This document shows, one piece after another, positions 42,880 through 51,574 of a stretch of DNA of 64,000 nt. How positions within the stretch are numbered: position 1 is the first letter of the stretch; the number at the start of each line of letters is the position of its first letter. This DNA comes from Chryseobacterium artocarpi (lineage in GTDB: Bacteria > Bacteroidota > Bacteroidia > Flavobacteriales > Weeksellaceae). The translations under genes were made by a program, and so were the position numbers. Below the pieces are notes generated by a model. The model did not search any database. It was not told the origin of the DNA and saw only the letters and a list, made by a program, of their open reading frames with translations. Location: assembly GCF_001684975.1 (NCBI RefSeq), contig NZ_MAYH01000050.1, positions 1 to 64,000 of the forward strand. Reading direction: 5' to 3'.

Positions 42880-44391
42880 ATGAGCTTAACTTTAGATGAA
42901 ATACAAAATTTCAAAGGAAAATATCCCAGACAAATCTGGAGTCTTTTTTTCTCTGAAATGTGGGAACGCTTCTGTTTCTACGGAATGCGTGGAATGCTGG
43001 TTTTCTTTATGATCTCGCAGCTTAATTTCCACGAAAAAGAAGCTAACCTTCAGTATGGTGCCACTCAGGCATTTGTATATGCCTTCACTTTTGTAGGCGG
43101 ACTTTTTGCCGATAAAATTTTAGGATTCCGAAAATCCCTTTTCTGGGGTGGACTTCTGATGATTCTCGGAAGTTTAATTTTAGCTACAGATCCACATAAA
43201 TTCTTCTTTTTAGGAATTGCATTTACCGTAGTAGGAACAGGTTTTTTCAAACCAAATATTTCCTCAATGGTAGGACAGCTTTATAAACCAAATGACTCAA
43301 GAGCTGATGCCGGTTTTTCACTTTTCTACGCAGGGATCAACCTTGGAGCATTGTTAGGAGGATATTTATGTATTGCTATTGGTAAAGGAGAATTCTTAGG
43401 TAATCTTATAGCGGAAGAAATGAGATGGCATATTGCTTTCGGACTTGCTTCTGTAGTAATGGTTGTCAGCCTGATCAACTTTGTCTTTACACAAAGAAGA
43501 CTGGGAACTATCGGACTACAGCCGGGACATCCTTTAGCTGAAACAAAAAGCGCTCCTATTCCGAAATGGAAAGAATATGGAGTATATGTTCTGTCTCTGA
43601 TTTTCATTCCAATCATTATGACAATGGTTGCAAAAACGGAATATACAGATTATTTTATGTGGACTATCGGACCATTGACTTTGATCTATTTATTCTATGA
43701 AATGTCTAAAGTAACCGCTGCAGAACGTAAAAAGCTTTGGGCTGCATTAGTATTCATTATTTTCTCAATTATTTTCTGGGGAATTTATGAACAAAGTGGA
43801 GGTTCATTAAGTATTTTCGCGGCGAAAAATTTAAATAAAGATCTTTTCGGATTAGACCCTAATGGTGTCAACAACTCAGGAGGTGCATTTTTCATCATTT
43901 TCCTTGCACCGTTGGTAGGTCTTCTTTGGATCTGGTTGAATAAAAGAAAAATTGAGCCTAATACCATTATAAAATTCGGATTAGGATTCATTTTCTTAGG
44001 AGCAGGATATTATGTATTGTTTGCAACGCGTCTATTTGCAGACCTTCAGGGAATCACTTCTCTGAACTTCTTCACATTGGCATTATTAATCATTACCCTT
44101 GGGGAATTGTGCCTCTCTCCTATCGGATTATCCATTATGACCAAACTTTCTACTAAAAACCTTCAGGGAATGATGATGGGAATGTGGTTCCTTGCTTCAG
44201 CATATGGGCAATATGTTGCCGGAATTATCGGAGCTAGTCTTGCAACCGCGAAAGAAGGATCAACTAACTATGATGAATTGATCACTTACACTGATGGATA
44301 TAAACAATTGGGATTGTATGCGATAATTGCCGGAGTGGTATTAATTTTGATATCTCCGTTCGTGAAAAAATTAATGCAGGATGTAAAATAA
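42880..44391 (+). CDS. Proton-dependent oligopeptide transporter (POT/PTR2), copy 3
   Basis: A 503-residue member, the shortest of the three. It has F-S-E-M-W-E-R-F-C-F-Y-G-M-R-G-M (E-x-x-E-R motif), G-T-G-F-F-K-P-N-I-S-S-M-V-G, the PTR2 signature F-Y-A-G-I-N-L-G-A-L near residue 150 and G-E-L-C-L-S-P-I-G-L in helix 10. It lacks the loop insertions of copies 1 and 2. It starts 17 bases after the YhcG pseudogene remnant, and no terminator lies between them, so they may share a transcript. It is followed 42 bases on by the thioredoxin gene. Confidence 0.93.
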   Translation: MSLTLDEIQNFKGKYPRQIWSLFFSEMWERFCFYGMRGMLVFFMISQLNFHEKEANLQYGATQAFVYAFTFVGGLFADKILGFRKSLFWGGLLMILGSLILATDPHKFFFLGIAFTVVGTGFFKPNISSMVGQLYKPNDSRADAGFSLFYAGINLGALLGGYLCIAIGKGEFLGNLIAEEMRWHIAFGLASVVMVVSLINFVFTQRRLGTIGLQPGHPLAETKSAPIPKWKEYGVYVLSLIFIPIIMTMVAKTEYTDYFMWTIGPLTLIYLFYEMSKVTAAERKKLWAALVFIIFSIIFWGIYEQSGGSLSIFAAKNLNKDLFGLDPNGVNNSGGAFFIIFLAPLVGLLWIWLNKRKIEPNTIIKFGLGFIFLGAGYYVLFATRLFADLQGITSLNFFTLALLIITLGELCLSPIGLSIMTKLSTKNLQGMMMGMWFLASAYGQYVAGIIGASLATAKEGSTNYDELITYTDGYKQLGLYAIIAGVVLILISPFVKKLMQDVK

Positions 44392-44433
44392 AAAAATAAG
44401 TAATTATGCTTATTTTTACGTAAATATCAAATT

Positions 44434-44967
44434 ATGAAGAAAATTTTAAGCATAGTTCTCTTATTATTATTAAACTTTGGCTTTGCTCAGGTAAAATGGA
44501 TGACTATTGAAGAAGCTTTAAAAGCTCAAAAAGAAAATCCAAAAAAAATACTAATCGATTTTTATGCAGACTGGTGTGGTCCGTGCAAAATCATGGATAA
44601 AAAAACATATGGTCATTCAGTAATCGGGCAGGTATTAAATGAGAATTATTATCCTGTAAAATTCAACGCAGAAGAAAAAAAGAGTATTGAAATTTTTGGA
44701 AGAAAATTTTCCAATCCAAATACAGAACAGAAAAAAGGAAGAAATTCTCTACACGAATTTACTCAATATATGAATGTAGGAGCTGTTCCAAGTACTGTAT
44801 TTCTGGATGAACATGGTGACCCAATCACTATTCTTCAGGGAGAATTATCTGCTAAAGAGCTTGAGCCTTACCTGGAACTGATCTCAAAGGATCTATTTAA
44901 AAAAATTCGTACGAGAGAACAATGGGAGGATTATCAGAAAAAATTCAAATCTAAAATCAAAGATTAA
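44434..44967 (+). CDS. Secreted thioredoxin-family protein
   Basis: A 177-residue periplasmic protein with a signal peptide ending F-G-F-A-Q. The thioredoxin fold has the active site D-W-C-G-P-C-K at about residues 47-53 and the cis-proline loop V-G-A-V-P-S-T-V-F-L at about 112-121. C-G-P-C is the thioredoxin-type motif and suits reduction or isomerisation of disulfides in exported proteins. It starts 42 bases after the third transporter, and a promoter between them is not obvious. It is not adjacent to the VKOR operon, so any link to that pathway is speculative. Confidence 0.9.
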   Translation: MKKILSIVLLLLLNFGFAQVKWMTIEEALKAQKENPKKILIDFYADWCGPCKIMDKKTYGHSVIGQVLNENYYPVKFNAEEKKSIEIFGRKFSNPNTEQKKGRNSLHEFTQYMNVGAVPSTVFLDEHGDPITILQGELSAKELEPYLELISKDLFKKIRTREQWEDYQKKFKSKIKD

Positions 44968-45009
44968 TAGCAATTAAGTTTTAAATATTAAATTGCACTT
45001 ATAAAACAG

Positions 45010-45042
45010 AAGACTTTCAATTTTTTTTGGAAGTCTTTTTTA
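45010..45042 (+). terminator. Terminator of the thioredoxin gene
   Basis: Stem AAGACTTTC/GGAAGTCTT (one G-U type pair) with a T-rich loop and T run, 43 bases after the stop. Confidence 0.75.
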
Positions 45043-45103
45043 TTTTACCGAAATTCGAACCTTTGTTTTTCATACAATATTCGATTCCCGAATCTAAGAT
45101 AAA

Positions 45104-47191
45104 ATGACTTTAGAAACTTCCATAGAATATGTAAAAGGAATAGGTCCGGAAAGAGCCAAACTCATTAAAAGCGTGTTGGGATTATCCACTGTAGAAGATA
45201 TGCTGAACTTCTACCCTATCCGTTATCTGGATAAAAGTAAAATTTATAAAATATCTCAGCTTCATGAAGAAACAAGTCAGGAAATCCAGTTTAAAGGAAA
45301 AATTACCCAGGTTCAGGAAATTCAGACCGGAAAAACCAAAAGATTAACGGCAAAGTTCAATGATGATACAGGAAGTATGGATCTTGTATGGTTTCAGTAC
45401 TCAAAATGGCTGAAAGAACAGCTTCCCATTAATCGTGAAGTTTATATTTTCGGAAAGATCAATGTTTTTAACCGTCAGTTTTCAATGCCACATCCTGAAA
45501 TTGAAGCTGAGGAAAAAAAAGAAGGTGAAACTCGTTTAAAACCTATATATCCAAGTTCTGAAAAACTGACAAAAAGAGGCCTCAACCAAAGATTCTTTCA
45601 AAATGCATTAAGGAATATCTGTAAAGAAATTCCTAATCTTATTGAGGAAAACTTTCCCGAATATCTAATGAAGACTTTCAAATTCATGTCCAGACAACAT
45701 GCTTTTCTGAATGTACATTTTCCGAAAGATCAGGAACATTTTGACAAGGCTGATTTCCGTTTAAAATTTGAAGAATCTTTCTTTTTTCAGCTAGGATATG
45801 GTTTAAAAAAGCTTCATCATAAAACCCAGTCATTTGGAAATCCGTTTCCTATCATAGGAGATCATTTCAATAATTTCTATGAAAATCATCTTCCATTTGA
45901 GCTTACCGGCGCTCAAAAAAGAGTTTTAAAGGAAATTCGGATGGATATGAAAAGACCTATTCAGATGAACAGGCTTTTACAGGGAGATGTAGGTTCTGGA
46001 AAAACAATGGTTGCCCTGCTTACAATGCTTATTGCTATGGACAATGATTTCCAAAGTTGTATGATGGCGCCTACTGAAATTCTGGCACAGCAACATTACA
46101 ATGGAATAAAAGATCTTTTAGAAGGAACAGGAATCAATGTCCGACTTTTAACTGGTTCTACTAAGGCTTCTGAGAGAAGAATCATTCATGAAGAGCTTGA
46201 AAACGGAAATCTATCCATACTTGTCGGAACTCATGCTGTACTTGAAGATAAAGTTAAATTCAAAAATCTTGGATTGGCTATTATTGATGAACAGCATCGA
46301 TTTGGTGTAGCACAACGAGCTAAACTTTGGGCAAAGAATAAAATTCCGCCACATATTCTTGTTATGACCGCAACGCCTATTCCAAGAACCCTTGCCATGA
46401 GCTTTTATTCTGATCTTGATGTTTCGGTGATCGATGAAATGCCTGTAGGAAGAAAACCGATCATTACAGCTCACAGACGTGAAAAGGATAGGCTGTATGT
46501 GTATAATTTCTGTAAGGATGAAATTAAAAAAGGCAGACAGGTTTATTTTGTATATCCACTGATTGAAGAATCCGAAACCTTAGATTATAAAAATCTGATG
46601 GAAGGTCTTGAACATGTCATGGATTTCTTCTCCGATTATAATGTTACCATGCTACATGGAAAAATGAAACCGGACGAGAAAGACGCTGCAATGAATTATT
46701 TTGCTTCCGGAAAGGCTGAAATTATGGTTGCCACCACCGTTATAGAAGTTGGCGTGAATGTTCCCAATGCCTCTGTGATGGTTATTGAAAGCTCTGAAAG
46801 ATTTGGGCTTTCTCAGCTTCACCAGCTCAGAGGACGTGTAGGAAGAGGTGCTGAACAAAGTTATTGTATTCTGATGACATCGGATAAGTTATCAAAAGAA
46901 AGCAGAACCCGTATCAAAACAATGACTGAAACGAATGACGGTTTTAAAATTTCAGAAGTAGATATGCAGCTTCGCGGTCCCGGTGATATTCTGGGAACTC
47001 AACAAAGTGGTGTTGTAGATTTTAAAAGACTGGATCTTGTAAAAGATTCAGCAATTATTAAAACAACGAAAAATACCGTTGACAAAATTCTTGAAGCTGA
47101 TCCAATGCTTACAAGACAGGACAATTTGATAATCAAAAATTACTACATCAAGTACTACAAAGGGAAAAATAAATGGAGTAAAATTTCATAA
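45104..47191 (+). CDS. recG: ATP-dependent DNA helicase RecG
   Basis: Helicase that remodels stalled replication forks and branch-migrates Holliday junctions. The 695-residue protein has the N-terminal wedge/OB domain (G-I-G-P-E-R-A-K-L near the start, F-K-G-K-I-T-Q-V). Walker A is G-D-V-G-S-G-K-T near residue 296, followed by M-A-P-T-E-I-L-A-Q-Q-H, the DEQH box I-I-D-E-Q-H-R-F-G, T-A-T-P-I-P-R-T and the C-terminal helicase motifs T-V-I-E-V-G-V-N-V-P-N-A and L-R-G-R-V-G-R. Length is normal. It is a single gene with no clear terminator; a weak hairpin follows the stop. Confidence 0.97.
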   Translation: MTLETSIEYVKGIGPERAKLIKSVLGLSTVEDMLNFYPIRYLDKSKIYKISQLHEETSQEIQFKGKITQVQEIQTGKTKRLTAKFNDDTGSMDLVWFQYSKWLKEQLPINREVYIFGKINVFNRQFSMPHPEIEAEEKKEGETRLKPIYPSSEKLTKRGLNQRFFQNALRNICKEIPNLIEENFPEYLMKTFKFMSRQHAFLNVHFPKDQEHFDKADFRLKFEESFFFQLGYGLKKLHHKTQSFGNPFPIIGDHFNNFYENHLPFELTGAQKRVLKEIRMDMKRPIQMNRLLQGDVGSGKTMVALLTMLIAMDNDFQSCMMAPTEILAQQHYNGIKDLLEGTGINVRLLTGSTKASERRIIHEELENGNLSILVGTHAVLEDKVKFKNLGLAIIDEQHRFGVAQRAKLWAKNKIPPHILVMTATPIPRTLAMSFYSDLDVSVIDEMPVGRKPIITAHRREKDRLYVYNFCKDEIKKGRQVYFVYPLIEESETLDYKNLMEGLEHVMDFFSDYNVTMLHGKMKPDEKDAAMNYFASGKAEIMVATTVIEVGVNVPNASVMVIESSERFGLSQLHQLRGRVGRGAEQSYCILMTSDKLSKESRTRIKTMTETNDGFKISEVDMQLRGPGDILGTQQSGVVDFKRLDLVKDSAIIKTTKNTVDKILEADPMLTRQDNLIIKNYYIKYYKGKNKWSKIS

Positions 47192-47782
47192 AAAAAACCA
47201 CAGAAAATATTTCCTGCGGTCCCCTTATAAAACTGTTATTTAGAAGAAATTACTTTTGGTCTGTTTTAAAAAATTTATTTTAATAGTTTAGGCTTAATAT
47301 TTTGTGATGTGGTGTGAAAATATCTATAATAAGTTAAAGCTTTAACTATTAAAATAAATTATAAAAAACAAAATGAATTACGTTTCCAATTTGCTTATTA
47401 TAAAAACTAACTGTTGTTTAGTTGGAGATGAGGGAATGAAACGAATAAAAATATCGCCAACTATCTCGAGTTTTCATGATTGTACCGTTTTGTTTAAAGA
47501 TCTTCTATGCTTTAAAATCGGAAATTAATATAATTCATTTTGTTAAACATCGTGATTTATATTTTTTGTTTGTTAGAAACAATTACTTCTCATTCATCTG
47601 TATCTTACTGTATATGATCAAATTTGTGTCTGAGTTTACATTTACAAATGTCAAGATATTAATTGAAAGTTTCTTTATATTATTTTAATTATTAGTTATA
47701 AAATTTTCACCTATTTGTGAATAGTATGCAACAAATACAACCTTATTTTTTTGATTATAAAACTAAAAAAGCTGTTTATTCA
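47192..47782. other. Gene-free region of 591 bp with an inverted repeat
   Basis: AT-rich region between recG and the convergent receiver-domain gene. A 70-codon open frame at 47476-47688 looks like chance: it is hydrophobic and Phe-rich with no family resemblance. The only structure is the 17-bp inverted repeat at 47272-47360, listed separately. I saw no tRNA or riboswitch. Confidence 0.5.
47272..47360. repeat. 89-bp inverted repeat (17-bp perfect arms)
   Basis: AATTTATTTTAATAGTT at 47272-47288 is repeated as its exact reverse complement at 47344-47360. Pairing continues imperfectly inwards (GGCTTAA against TTAAAGCC-like bases), leaving a loop of about 40 bases. It could be a small MITE-like element or a transcript hairpin. 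Confidence 0.55.
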
Positions 47783-48229
47783 TCATACTTTTAGAATAAA
47801 ATTATCTTTATTTAATCCTGAGGTATGATACTGCCAATTTATGGTAATAATGTCTGTAAGTGTTTTTTTGAGATTCTTAAAATCTTCAGGTTTTCGCATA
47901 CAGATATTGGCTCCTCTTACAAAAATATCTTCAATTTCATCCTCATCGAACAAGTCTGAATAGATTGCCGTTACCATATTGTTGAACTTCTCATTTCTCT
48001 TAAATTCATCAATACACTCCAAACTACTTTTCCCAGGAATCTCATATTGAATAAAAACAATTTCAGGAATCATTGCGTCCTCTTTATTTAAATATTCCAT
48101 CAAATCCAATCCGTTGCTGAAACATTGAATTTTTACGGGGATTTTAAGCTCTTTAAATATATTCTTAAAAAAAATTAAGGTGTTTTCATTATTATCTGCT
48201 ACTATTACGTTCAGAAATTCTTTATTCAT
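47783..48229 (-). CDS. Atypical response-regulator receiver protein (Asp replaced by Gln)
   Basis: A 148-residue stand-alone receiver (REC) domain with a short tail. The fold is clear: V-I-V-A-D-N-N-E-N at strand 1, P-E-I-V-F-I-Q-Y-E-I-P-G at strand 3, A-I-Y-S-D at strand 4 and C-M-R-K-P-E-D-F at strand 5 with the conserved Lys113-Pro. At the phosphorylation site the Asp is replaced by Gln61 (CAA), and the acidic pair is reduced to D12-N13. Ordinary Asp phosphorylation is therefore unlikely. The gene overlaps the AraC-family regulator gene by 8 bases, so the two products probably work together. Confidence 0.85.
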   Translation of the reverse strand: MNKEFLNVIVADNNENTLIFFKNIFKELKIPVKIQCFSNGLDLMEYLNKEDAMIPEIVFIQYEIPGKSSLECIDEFKRNEKFNNMVTAIYSDLFDEDEIEDIFVRGANICMRKPEDFKNLKKTLTDIITINWQYHTSGLNKDNFILKV

Positions 48230-48803
48230 ACTGCATTTTAGGATTTGTTACCGTACTCTGTGCTCTTCTTCTTTTTCCTACAATCTTTTGAAACTGGGAA
48301 GGTGTGATTCCCGTTGTATTTTTAAACTGTGTGCTTAAGTGTGCCACACTTGAATAATTCAGTTTATGGGCAATCTCTGTAAGGCTTTGTTTATTTCTTA
48401 TAATCAATGCCTTTGCATGTTCTATTTTCTGTAGAATGATAAAGTTTTCTATCGAAGTGAAGGCTACTTCTGAAAATAGATTGGAAAGATATCCATAGCT
48501 GTGATTTAGCTTTTCAGAAATATAAATGGATGCTTTTACAGGAATAATCTCATCAGAAAAGACAAGCTCTACAATAGCATCTTTTATTTTCTGTACCAAA
48601 GCCGTTTTTTGGCTTTCTATGATTTCAATACCATAATCTCCAAGATTTTTCTTAAAAAGATTATGCTGTTCTTGCGTAAAGGGTTCATAAAATTCTACCT
48701 CTCCGAAGTTCAGCAACCGGTATTTCAACCCATGTTCCTTGAGTTTTTCGTCCAATACCTTTTTACAAAGGGCATTGAAGTCAAATTTTACGTACATTTT
48801 CAT
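48222..48803 (-). CDS. AraC-family transcriptional regulator
   Basis: A 193-residue regulator. The C-terminal 100 residues form the double helix-turn-helix: Y-I-S-E-K-L-N-H-S-Y-G-Y-L-S-N-L-F near residue 93 and L-T-E-I-A-H-K-L-N-Y-S-S-V-A-H-L-S-T-Q-F-K near residue 141, followed by T-G-I-T-P-S-Q-F. The N-terminal about 80 residues (Y-V-K-F-D-F-N-A-L-C-K-K) are a small domain seen in flavobacterial AraC proteins, without recognised ligand site. A start two codons later (M-Y-V-K) is possible. It is coupled to the receiver gene by an 8-base overlap. Targets unknown. Confidence 0.88.
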   Translation of the reverse strand: MKMYVKFDFNALCKKVLDEKLKEHGLKYRLLNFGEVEFYEPFTQEQHNLFKKNLGDYGIEIIESQKTALVQKIKDAIVELVFSDEIIPVKASIYISEKLNHSYGYLSNLFSEVAFTSIENFIILQKIEHAKALIIRNKQSLTEIAHKLNYSSVAHLSTQFKNTTGITPSQFQKIVGKRRRAQSTVTNPKMQYE

Positions 48804-48906
48804 CCTAGTATATGTAAGTCATTATTTTTAGTAAATATAACAATTTATTTCAATTAAAAGTGAAATAGAGTTTTATTTTTTAAACTTCTCGAATACACAA
48901 AAAAAC

Positions 48907-48928
48907 TCCTGTATTACTGAATACAGGA
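48907..48928 (-). terminator. Terminator-like hairpin, probably of the GNAT gene
   Basis: Perfect 9-bp stem TCCTGTATT/AATACAGGA with loop ACTG. On the minus strand it is followed by G and a U run. It is 170 bases past the stop of the GNAT gene, with nothing recognisable between, so a small RNA is also possible. Confidence 0.6.
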
Positions 48929-49097
48929 ATTTAAACACTAAGGATGAAAAAAATATACTGATAAAAAGCTAAATAAGCTCAAAACCAAGCATATGAATGT
49001 ATTGTTATAAGTGATTTGGTTCTGAAGCAAAGATGATTCAAAAAAAGAAATCACCTGTTATAGAATTACAGGATAAAGTTACAAAATTTTAAGTCAA

Positions 49098-49601
49098 TCA
49101 TCCGTGAATTAGAAACTCCATTAAGTAATCATCCATTACGAAACCATTCCCAATATCAAAAACACCTTCGTCATAAACCTTGTATCCTTGGGATTCATAG
49201 AATTTTCTGGCTTCATTATATTTATTTACATTCAGAATAATTCTGTTGTTATCGTTTTCCGATACTTTTTCATTTAAAAAAAGAAGTGCACCTTTACCCA
49301 TTCCTTTTCCTTTACTTTCAGGAACCAGATAAATACGATGTAATTTTGTAGTTTTGGGTTCATAATTATGTTGATAGCCAATAAATCCTTCATAAGAATC
49401 ATTAGCTTCATCAAGGATAAGATAATAATGATAATCAGAGTTTTGAAGGTGGCTTGTAATTTCCGTTTCAGAATACATTTCGGAAAGCATATACTTCATT
49501 TGCTCTTTGGAAAGAATTTCTGCATAAGCATTTTCCCATGATCTCCTCGCAAGATCCTGAATCAGCGGAATGTCTTTTTCTGTTGCTTTTATTAATTTCA
49601 T
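49098..49601 (-). CDS. GNAT family N-acetyltransferase
   Basis: A 167-residue acetyltransferase using acetyl-CoA. The GNAT core runs from K-A-T-E-K-D-I-P-L-I at the start, through I-G-Y-Q and the strand L-H-R-I-Y-L-V-P near residue 90. The acetyl-CoA-binding motif K-G-K-G-M-G-K-G-A-L follows, then N-K-Y-N-E-A-R-K-F-Y-E-S-Q-G-Y. Length is typical. The substrate (small molecule or protein) cannot be predicted. It is a single gene downstream of dapA, separated by a terminator at 49625-49650. Confidence 0.88.
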   Translation of the reverse strand: MKLIKATEKDIPLIQDLARRSWENAYAEILSKEQMKYMLSEMYSETEITSHLQNSDYHYYLILDEANDSYEGFIGYQHNYEPKTTKLHRIYLVPESKGKGMGKGALLFLNEKVSENDNNRIILNVNKYNEARKFYESQGYKVYDEGVFDIGNGFVMDDYLMEFLIHG

Positions 49602-49624
49602 GATTTTGTAATTATGATTAAAAA

Positions 49625-49650
49625 AAGTGAAAAGTATAAACTTTTCACTT
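49625..49650 (-). terminator. Terminator of dapA
   Basis: 11-bp stem AAGTGAAAAGT/ACTTTTCACTT with a 4-base loop and, on the minus strand, a U run. It lies about 98 bases after the dapA stop. Confidence 0.8.
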
Positions 49651-49747
49651 TACTATTATTTTCGGACCTGATTGATCAATTTTACATCATTAGTATATTT
49701 TAAATATGATATTAAAACATTCCTTTTGATCATTGATAATTCAGTTC

Positions 49748-50620
49748 TTAGATGTTTGCCATTTCAGCTTTAATTTTTGCTGTCAATCCTTCTGAAGCAG
49801 CTACTAAAGGAAGTCTTAAATAGTTTTTAATAATACCTTTTTCAGCCAATACTACTTTAATACCACAAGGGTTTCCTTCTGCAAAAATCAAACGTGTAAT
49901 CTCAACTAATTTGTTATGGATCTCGTACGCTTCTTTTATTTTACCCTCAAAAGCCAATTTTACCATAGTAGAGAATTCTTTTGGATACCCTTGTCCTATT
50001 ACAGAAATCACTCCATTTCCTCCTGCTAAAGTTACAGGAAGTGTATACTCATCATCTCCGGAAACCAAAGAGAAACCTTCAGGTTTTTTTCTAAGGATAT
50101 CAAAATATTGTAAAATGTTTGGAGCCGCTTCTTTAATCATCAATAGGTTCGGGAATTCTTTTGCAAGACGGATCGTAGTGTCTGCATCAATATTCTGTCC
50201 TGTTCTGGAAGGAACATTATAGATGATAATATTCTTTCCTGTAGATGCTAAAACTTTATAGTGCTGATAAAGCCCTTCCTGATTAGGTTTATTATAATAA
50301 GGAGATACAGAAAGTACGGCTTCAAATGCTGAAAGATCCGCTTCCTCAATCTGTTTCTTGACTTCAAGAGTATTGTTACCGCCTATTCCTAATACAAGTG
50401 GAAGACGTTTATTATTCACCTTAATGATATGCTTAATTACCTGTTTCTTCTCATCATCAGAAAGCGTAGCGGCTTCTGCCGTAGTTCCCAATACCACCAA
50501 ATAATTGGTTCCGTTATCGATGTTATATTCAATCAGTTTTGTTAAACTATCGAAGTCAACGGATAAATCTTCATTAAAGGGTGTTACTAATGCAACACCT
50601 ACTCCTTTTAAAATGCTCAT
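49748..50620 (-). CDS. dapA: 4-hydroxy-tetrahydrodipicolinate synthase
   Basis: Condenses pyruvate with aspartate semialdehyde at the branch to lysine and diaminopimelate (peptidoglycan). The 290-residue TIM-barrel protein has the family motifs V-A-L-V-T-P-F near residue 10, G-T-T-A-E-A-A-T-L-S near residue 45 (pyruvate carboxylate site), Y-Y-N-K-P-N-Q-E-G-L, I-I-I-Y-N-V-P-S-R-T-G (catalytic Tyr) and L-M-I-K-E-A (Schiff-base Lys near residue 163). G-D-D follows at about 190. Length is normal. It is divergent from the nucleotidase-porZ-recO operon. Confidence 0.96.
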   Translation of the reverse strand: MSILKGVGVALVTPFNEDLSVDFDSLTKLIEYNIDNGTNYLVVLGTTAEAATLSDDEKKQVIKHIIKVNNKRLPLVLGIGGNNTLEVKKQIEEADLSAFEAVLSVSPYYNKPNQEGLYQHYKVLASTGKNIIIYNVPSRTGQNIDADTTIRLAKEFPNLLMIKEAAPNILQYFDILRKKPEGFSLVSGDDEYTLPVTLAGGNGVISVIGQGYPKEFSTMVKLAFEGKIKEAYEIHNKLVEITRLIFAEGNPCGIKVVLAEKGIIKNYLRLPLVAASEGLTAKIKAEMANI

Positions 50621-50639
50621 CTGTTAGAATTATTTTTGT

Positions 50640-50647
50640 CAAATTTA
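50640..50647 (-). promoter_or_regulatory. -7 box (TAAATTTG) of dapA
   Basis: Minus strand TAAATTTG matches TAnnTTTG, 19 bases before the dapA ATG. No clear -33 TTG was found. Confidence 0.4.
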
Positions 50648-50815
50648 CTAATTTACAGTAAGAATTTGTAATAAATAATAATGTTTTATTATACATATAG
50701 TTATATTTGCATATACTAAAAGATGTTATAAAATCGCTATAACCGAAATTGTTTGTAGAAAACACAGAAAGAACCAGTGATTGCATATAATCTTATAAAA
50801 AATAATTTGCAGCAT

Positions 50816-51574
50816 ATGAAAAATAAATTCTTGTTACTAGGAATTGCTCTGGCATCTCTTACAGCATGCAAAACGGCTTCTGCGCCGCAACTTGCCAATG
50901 TAAAGACCCAGAAAAATATTTCTATTAATAATGAGCTAAAAAATGATGAGGAGTTTGTAAAATTTATTGAACCTTATAAACAGAAACTGGATCGTGAAAT
51001 GAACCAAAAGATCTCACATACGAATGTAGATCTTACTAAGCAGGGTGACAACAGTAATCTGGGTAATCTTTTAGCTGATTATACTCTCGAAGGAGGTGAT
51101 GTATGGACAAAAGCTAATCTGAAGCAAACGGTAGATGCGGCTTTGATCAATATTGGAGGAATCCGTACAACTATCGGGAAAGGTGATATTATGCTGAAAA
51201 ATGTTTTTGAAGTTATGCCGTTTGAAAATGAGCTGATTATTGTAAAGATGAAAGGAGCTGATTTACCGGGACTTTTTGAATATTATGCTAAAACACAGGT
51301 AAATAATCCGGTGTCTCAATTATATATTGAAACCAAAGACGGGCAACTGACCAAATCTTTAATCAACGGAAAAACAGTAGATCCAAACAAAGACTACTAT
51401 ATTGCCACTTCAGATTATCTTGCATTGGGAGGTGACAATATGAAGTTTTTTTCCAAAGGAGAAGCAATTCCGACAGGAGTAAAGCTTAGGGATTTATATA
51501 TTGAATATTTCAAGAAAAATCCTGAAATAGTACCAGCAACAGATGTTCGTTTAAATTTTATCGGTAAAAAGTAA
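50816..51574 (+). CDS. 5'-nucleotidase C-terminal-domain lipoprotein
   Basis: A 252-residue lipoprotein (ATG 50816; lipobox L-T-A-C at about residue 19). It contains only the substrate-binding C-terminal domain of UshA-like 5'-nucleotidases: G-N-L-L-A-D-Y-T near residue 80, I-N-I-G-G-I-R-T near residue 109, V-F-E-V-M-P-F-E-N, and I-A-T-S-D-Y-L-A-L-G-G-D near residue 200. The catalytic metallophosphatase domain is encoded separately by the next gene, whose ATG shares one base with this stop codon. The pair would form a split nucleotidase at the envelope. A longer start at 50777 is less likely because it would bury the signal peptide. Confidence 0.9.
   Translation: MKNKFLLLGIALASLTACKTASAPQLANVKTQKNISINNELKNDEEFVKFIEPYKQKLDREMNQKISHTNVDLTKQGDNSNLGNLLADYTLEGGDVWTKANLKQTVDAALINIGGIRTTIGKGDIMLKNVFEVMPFENELIIVKMKGADLPGLFEYYAKTQVNNPVSQLYIETKDGQLTKSLINGKTVDPNKDYYIATSDYLALGGDNMKFFSKGEAIPTGVKLRDLYIEYFKKNPEIVPATDVRLNFIGKK

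Noticed and set aside
47192..47222. Hairpin directly after recG as a terminator
   Set aside because: The stem has two mismatches and is followed by CCCCTT rather than a T run.
47476..47688. 70-codon hydrophobic open frame downstream of recG
   Set aside because: Phe/Ile-rich composition expected from AT-rich non-coding DNA, no signal-peptide structure, no family match, and no promoter consensus nearby.
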